This document shows positions 14,062 to 17,263 of a DNA stretch of 17,263 nt, piece after piece; within the stretch, counting starts at the first letter, position 1, and each line of letters begins with the position of its first letter. The stretch is taken from positions 1-17,263 of the forward strand of contig DLQI01000015.1 in NCBI GenBank assembly GCA_002478745.1. The letters are read 5' to 3'. Source of the DNA: Rhodobacteraceae bacterium UBA7436. Its GTDB lineage: Bacteria; Pseudomonadota; Alphaproteobacteria; Rhodobacterales; Rhodobacteraceae. The notes below the pieces were generated by a model. It had not been told where the DNA came from, made no database searches, and worked only from the letters and a program-made list of their open reading frames with translations. Position numbers and translations under genes: made by a program.

Positions 14062-14546
14062 AGAGCGACACTTTCTGCAGCGCGCATTCCTGCGATCCAA
14101 AACCATAAGATGTTGGCGAGCCATAGAATGCCGACCAGTTGCAAACCAGCACCTGGACCGATGAAGGCTGCAATTAACCCCAACAGCAGAAACATAGGGC
14201 TGCTGGCAAGTAACGCCCAAAACAAGCTAAGGCGCACGCCATACCCTGTGATGTTGCGACCTGCCAAACGTGCTAGGCCGTACATGATGGCGGCAAAGCC
14301 ATAGAGCAGCAGCGGGACCAAGAAGATCCACAAAAACGCGCTCCAATACATCCGCGCCATCAAAGGGACGTCTGGATCGAAATGGGCTTCGCGTGCTTGA
14401 TATGGCGCTTGCGCGATGAACATCATGATGCATGCGAACAGCAGAATGTTCAGCGCAAAACCTTCACGCCGTCCCTGCCCCAAAAGCCGCGTAACCACGC
14501 GACCCGGTCCACGATAGCTGGCACGAATATCTTTAGTAACAGACAT
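14058..14546 (-). CDS. Small membrane protein, possibly Yip1-like, suf-linked
   Basis: Integral membrane protein, 162 aa, function unknown. About four hydrophobic segments: 31-46, 68-92, 106-130 and 134-154, after a basic N-terminus (RRE near 26-28) that should stay in the cytosol. It has weak YIP1-like character and a layout similar to the next gene, so the pair may have arisen by duplication. The start ATG 14546 overlaps the sufD stop by one base (TGATG), and the end overlaps the next gene by four bases, so translation is coupled on both sides. A start at 14570 is possible but lies inside sufD. Confidence 0.78.
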   Translation of the reverse strand: MSVTKDIRASYRGPGRVVTRLLGQGRREGFALNILLFACIMMFIAQAPYQAREAHFDPDVPLMARMYWSAFLWIFLVPLLLYGFAAIMYGLARLAGRNITGYGVRLSLFWALLASSPMFLLLGLIAAFIGPGAGLQLVGILWLANILWFWIAGMRAAESVAL

Positions 14547-15826
14547 CAGCCGCGACGCCGTTCCAACCAAGACGCCATGCGTTCGTTGATTTGCTCGCGC
14601 AGTGTTTCATCTTCGATCTCGTCCACGGCTTCGGCCAAGAACGACAGGGTCAACAAGTCAGTCGCAACTGGTTTGCTGATCCCGCGTGATTGTAGATAGA
14701 ACAATGCGGTTTCATCAATCGCACCGGAGGTGGATCCGTGTGAACAAATCACGTCATCGGCGTAGATTTCAAGCTCAGGCTTGGCCAAAAACTGGCTGTC
14801 ACCATCCAAAAGCAATGATTGGCTGATCTGATAGCCATCAGTCTTCTGTGCACCGGTTTTGACCAAGATTTTGCCTTGGAAAACGCCTGTCGCGCCGTTT
14901 CGCAGCACCTTTTTGAACACCTGACGGCTTTCGCAGTTTTCTGCGTCATGGGTGATGAACACTGTGTCGTCGTGGTGAAAATCACCGTCGCCTACACATG
15001 CGCCACCAACGGTTGCTTTTGCATCGTCACCTGTCAACTCTAGCACACATTCGTTGCGCGTCATTACGCCGTTTGCGGTAAGCGTGAAGGATTTGAACAC
15101 TGATTCAGTGCCCAGACGTGCAAAAATATGCGTCGCCGCGCGGCGTTCGTGGTCGCGCCCTTGGGCACGAATGTGATGTAACGCTGCGGTGTCAGCAACT
15201 TCAACTTCCGTCACCATATTAAGACGTGCTGCAGCGGGCCCTGTTTCCAGAACAGTGAGGCTAGCGCCAGCATCCAACTTGATCACGTTGTGCAACATCA
15301 CATCAGATGTTTCCGAGTTGTGAAGGTAGATCATGTTGATCGGCTTGCTTGCTGCACCCGTCACGTGGATCAAAACACCATCCGTTGCAAAGGCAGTGTT
15401 CAAGGCGGCCAAAGGACGTTCAACAGGCTTTTGACCGTTGGTTTCTAGCACACCGTAAACATCGCGGGCCCAATGAATATCGGCATCCGCAGTTGCCAGA
15501 CGTTCGATACTGACACCCTCAAGTGACAGATCATCAGAGGCATCCGCATCAAATACACCGTCTACAAATACGATTTTGAGGCGTTCGACATCGTCAAACA
15601 GTGCTGCTTCGTCATTGTGAAACAGCGCCGCAGGCACAGCAACCGCTTGGGTCAATGTGTCTGGACGTGTGTATTTCCAATATTCATCACGACGGTTTGG
15701 CAACCCCATCATCTGAACACGTGATAACGCATCTTTGCGCGCCGCGTCAGACCATCCGCCCGCTGGCAGGGTCAAACCCGCCAAACGCTCGTCAGTGACA
15801 TTCATCGTTTCAGCAACAGCGCTCAT
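14546..15826 (-). CDS. sufD: Fe-S cluster assembly protein SufD
   Basis: Scaffold subunit of the SufBC2D complex, on which Fe-S clusters are built in the cytosol. 426 aa, typical SufD length. The SufBD beta-helix core is evident in the C-terminal half: ENCESRQVFKKVLRNGATGVFQGKI (297 onward, adjoining residues) and the conserved CSHGST motif with Cys361 and His363, which correspond to the functional Cys/His pair of E. coli SufD. An N-terminal helical domain includes PNRRDEYWKYTRPD (43-56). The start ATG overlaps the sufC stop by one base (TAATG), as in coupled operons. Confidence 0.95.
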   Translation of the reverse strand: MSAVAETMNVTDERLAGLTLPAGGWSDAARKDALSRVQMMGLPNRRDEYWKYTRPDTLTQAVAVPAALFHNDEAALFDDVERLKIVFVDGVFDADASDDLSLEGVSIERLATADADIHWARDVYGVLETNGQKPVERPLAALNTAFATDGVLIHVTGAASKPINMIYLHNSETSDVMLHNVIKLDAGASLTVLETGPAAARLNMVTEVEVADTAALHHIRAQGRDHERRAATHIFARLGTESVFKSFTLTANGVMTRNECVLELTGDDAKATVGGACVGDGDFHHDDTVFITHDAENCESRQVFKKVLRNGATGVFQGKILVKTGAQKTDGYQISQSLLLDGDSQFLAKPELEIYADDVICSHGSTSGAIDETALFYLQSRGISKPVATDLLTLSFLAEAVDEIEDETLREQINERMASWLERRRG

Positions 15827-16581
15827 TAGGAAACCTCTGCCAAGATGTCGGCGTAACCGTTCTGTTCAACTTCTAGAGCCAACTCAGGGCCGCCAGATTT
15901 GATGATACGGCCGTTTGCCATGATGTGAACCACGTCAGGCTTAATATGGTCCAAAAGACGCTGGTAATGCGTGATGACCAAGAAAGAGCGGCCTTCAGAA
16001 CGCAAAGCATTCACGCCTTCAGAGACCAGTTTCATCGCATCAACATCTAGACCCGAGTCTGTCTCGTCCAAGATGCACATCTTTGGCTCAAGCATCGCCA
16101 TCTGCAAAATCTCGTTGCGCTTTTTCTCACCACCGGAAAAGCCAACGTTGACTGGGCGCTTCAACATGTCAGCGTCGATTTTCAGCGTCTTCGCTTTGGC
16201 GCGAACAACTTTGAGGAATTCAGCGGCAGACATTTCTTCTTCACCGCGCGCTTTGCGCTGTGCGTTTACGGCTGTGCGCAGGAAGGTCATGTTGCCAACG
16301 CCTGGGATCTCTACAGGGTATTGGAATGCCAAGAACAGGCCAGCGGCCGCACGTTCTTCTGGTTCGATGTCAAGCAAGTCAACGTCACCCAAATGGGCTT
16401 CGCCGTCCGTTATTTCGTAACCTTCGCGGCCAGACAAAACATAGGACAACGTGGATTTACCAGAACCGTTTGGCCCCATGATCGCGTGCACTTGGCCCGC
16501 GCCAACCTCAAGGTTTACACCTTTCAAGATTTGCTTTTCTTCGTCTTCAAGTTTGACGTGCAGGTTTTCAATCTTCAGCAT
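15826..16581 (-). CDS. sufC: Fe-S cluster assembly ATPase SufC
   Basis: ABC-type ATPase that drives conformational change of SufB and SufD; soluble, not a transporter. 251 aa, the family length. Walker A GPNGSGKST (36-44), Q-loop FQYPVEIPG (86 onward), signature FSGGEKKRNE (148-157), Walker B CILDETDSGLD (169-179) and switch His in VITHYQRLLD. The ATG is preceded by GAGGG on the minus strand. It follows the methyltransferase-like gene by 20 bp and touches sufD. Confidence 0.96.
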   Translation of the reverse strand: MLKIENLHVKLEDEEKQILKGVNLEVGAGQVHAIMGPNGSGKSTLSYVLSGREGYEITDGEAHLGDVDLLDIEPEERAAAGLFLAFQYPVEIPGVGNMTFLRTAVNAQRKARGEEEMSAAEFLKVVRAKAKTLKIDADMLKRPVNVGFSGGEKKRNEILQMAMLEPKMCILDETDSGLDVDAMKLVSEGVNALRSEGRSFLVITHYQRLLDHIKPDVVHIMANGRIIKSGGPELALEVEQNGYADILAEVS

Positions 16582-16601
16582 TTTATTCCCTCACTGCCCA
16601 A

Positions 16602-17201
16602 TCATGGGCGCAGCATGTAATCAATAATTTCAAGCATACGTCCCGTTGGGAACGGCTGCGGTTCAAGTTTAAACGTGGCCATACGGCCCGTAATTTCTGG
16701 TTGACCAAGAAAGTTTTCGGTCGCGTGCATCCACTTGCGTGGCGTATAATCGTCAAACAGCAGCACGGTTGGCTGTTTGATATTGTATGCCGTGGCCAAG
16801 GCACATCCGACACGGAAACGCCCGTCAACCAAAACAACGTCTGGGGCGCGAAGCTCATCCATTTCCCACACAGCCAGCGGATAGTGCGCAAACTGTTTCC
16901 AAGAGCGCTCATCCTTGGGATGCCCCCACTCGCGGGTTGGTCCAATGTCGGCATAAAGCATATCGACAGTGGACCCCTTTGAAGCTGGATTGGTTTCAAA
17001 CCATTCCATCATCATTTTCCACCACGCCTTGTCGCTTTCGACACTTGTGATGTGCTTGCCTTCCATTTCCGACGCCATAACCGTCGAACCACCCGATCCG
17101 TATTCAAGGATCACATCCGCGTCCTCATAATGCTGGCGCAAAAGCTCTGCTTCGGCCTCCGGCATTGTGAGGTCTGGACGTTTGTGAGCGGCCTCGATCA
17201 T
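16602..17201 (-). CDS. Class I methyltransferase-like protein between sufB and sufC
   Basis: Soluble protein, 199 aa, with a Rossmann-type SAM-binding layout. Motif I is ILEYGSGGST (31-40), an acidic residue at the end of beta 2 (VESD, about 54-57) would bind the SAM ribose, and VLVDGRFRV (123-131) and LLFDDYTPRKW (147-157) resemble later core strands. Substrate unknown; no zinc or radical-SAM motifs. The ATG at 17201 lies 2 bp after the sufB stop and the stop lies 20 bp before sufC, so it is a genuine member of the suf transcript, probably coupled to sufB translation. Catalytic activity is inference from the fold-level motifs only. Confidence 0.75.
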   Translation of the reverse strand: MIEAAHKRPDLTMPEAEAELLRQHYEDADVILEYGSGGSTVMASEMEGKHITSVESDKAWWKMMMEWFETNPASKGSTVDMLYADIGPTREWGHPKDERSWKQFAHYPLAVWEMDELRAPDVVLVDGRFRVGCALATAYNIKQPTVLLFDDYTPRKWMHATENFLGQPEITGRMATFKLEPQPFPTGRMLEIIDYMLRP

Positions 17202-17203
17202 GA

Positions 17204-17263
17204 TTAGCCAACGGACCCCTCAAGCGAAATTGCGACAAGCGCTTGTGCTTCCATTGCAAATTC
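17204..17263 (-). CDS. sufB: Fe-S cluster assembly protein SufB, C-terminal end (partial)
   Basis: Only the last 19 codons and TAA are present. They encode EFAMEAQALVA followed by ISLEGSVG, which matches the conserved SufB C-terminus (FA-E...L...MEGSVG-like in many SufB proteins). SufB is the main scaffold of the SufBC2D complex. The position just upstream of sufC and sufD supports the call. The rest of the gene is outside the window. Confidence 0.8.
   Translation of the reverse strand, partial: EFAMEAQALVAISLEGSVG

Noticed and set aside
1..17263. Mobile elements, CRISPR arrays, phage or defence systems
   Set aside because: No transposase, integrase, repeat-spacer array or defence protein was found. 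The HerA-like protein is the DUF853 type and has no nuclease partner such as NurA or a Sir2/DUF4297 gene beside it.

Overview
The window looks like chromosomal DNA of a marine alphaproteobacterium of the Roseobacter group (Rhodobacteraceae). The basis is protein style throughout: a suf operon with extra membrane-protein genes, a LivGFHM transporter, a YcbB-type L,D-transpeptidase, a DUF882 peptidase and an IalB-family protein. Base composition is close to balanced, lower than in many Rhodobacteraceae. I see no transposase, phage gene, CRISPR array or recent insertion. The genus is inference only.

Layout, left to right. (1) 1-3704 (+): a branched-chain-amino-acid-type ABC importer in the order livG (5' end outside the window), livF, livH, livM, closed by a strong, probably bidirectional terminator. 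The substrate-binding protein is not in the window. (2) 3780-5716 (-): a HerA/DUF853-type ATPase followed 2 bp later by a solitary ectoine synthase gene (ectC) with no ectA or ectB beside it. (3) 5717-6161: about 445 bp without a convincing protein gene, but with two separate hairpin-plus-T-run terminators on the + strand that end no visible gene. Two small RNAs are proposed here. (4) 6162-6839 (+): a secreted IalB-family protein with its terminator. (5) 6896-11110 (-): a likely envelope operon, L,D-transpeptidase, lpxD, acyl carrier protein, beta-ketoacyl-ACP synthase. (6) 11437-12009 (+): a divergent DUF882 (MepK/YcbK-like) murein peptidase with terminator. (7) 12085-12161 (-): tRNA-Arg(CCG) with a recognisable promoter. 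(8) 12228-17263 (-): the 3' part of a suf iron-sulfur cluster operon, in transcription order sufB (C-terminal end only), a methyltransferase-like gene, sufC, sufD, two Yip1-like membrane proteins, sufS. Genes touch, overlap or lie a few bases apart, which implies one transcript.

How the genes work together. The Liv proteins form one inner-membrane importer. L,D-transpeptidase and MepK-like peptidase probably make and cut 3-3 peptidoglycan crosslinks. The linked lpxD, ACP and KAS genes suggest an acyl supply for lipid A or a related envelope lipid. SufB, SufC, SufD and SufS form the scaffold and sulfur donor for Fe-S assembly. The least explained parts are the herA-like/ectC pair, the two candidate small RNAs, the three non-Suf genes inside the suf operon, and the leader of the L,D-transpeptidase gene with a 10-nt perfect Shine-Dalgarno sequence.
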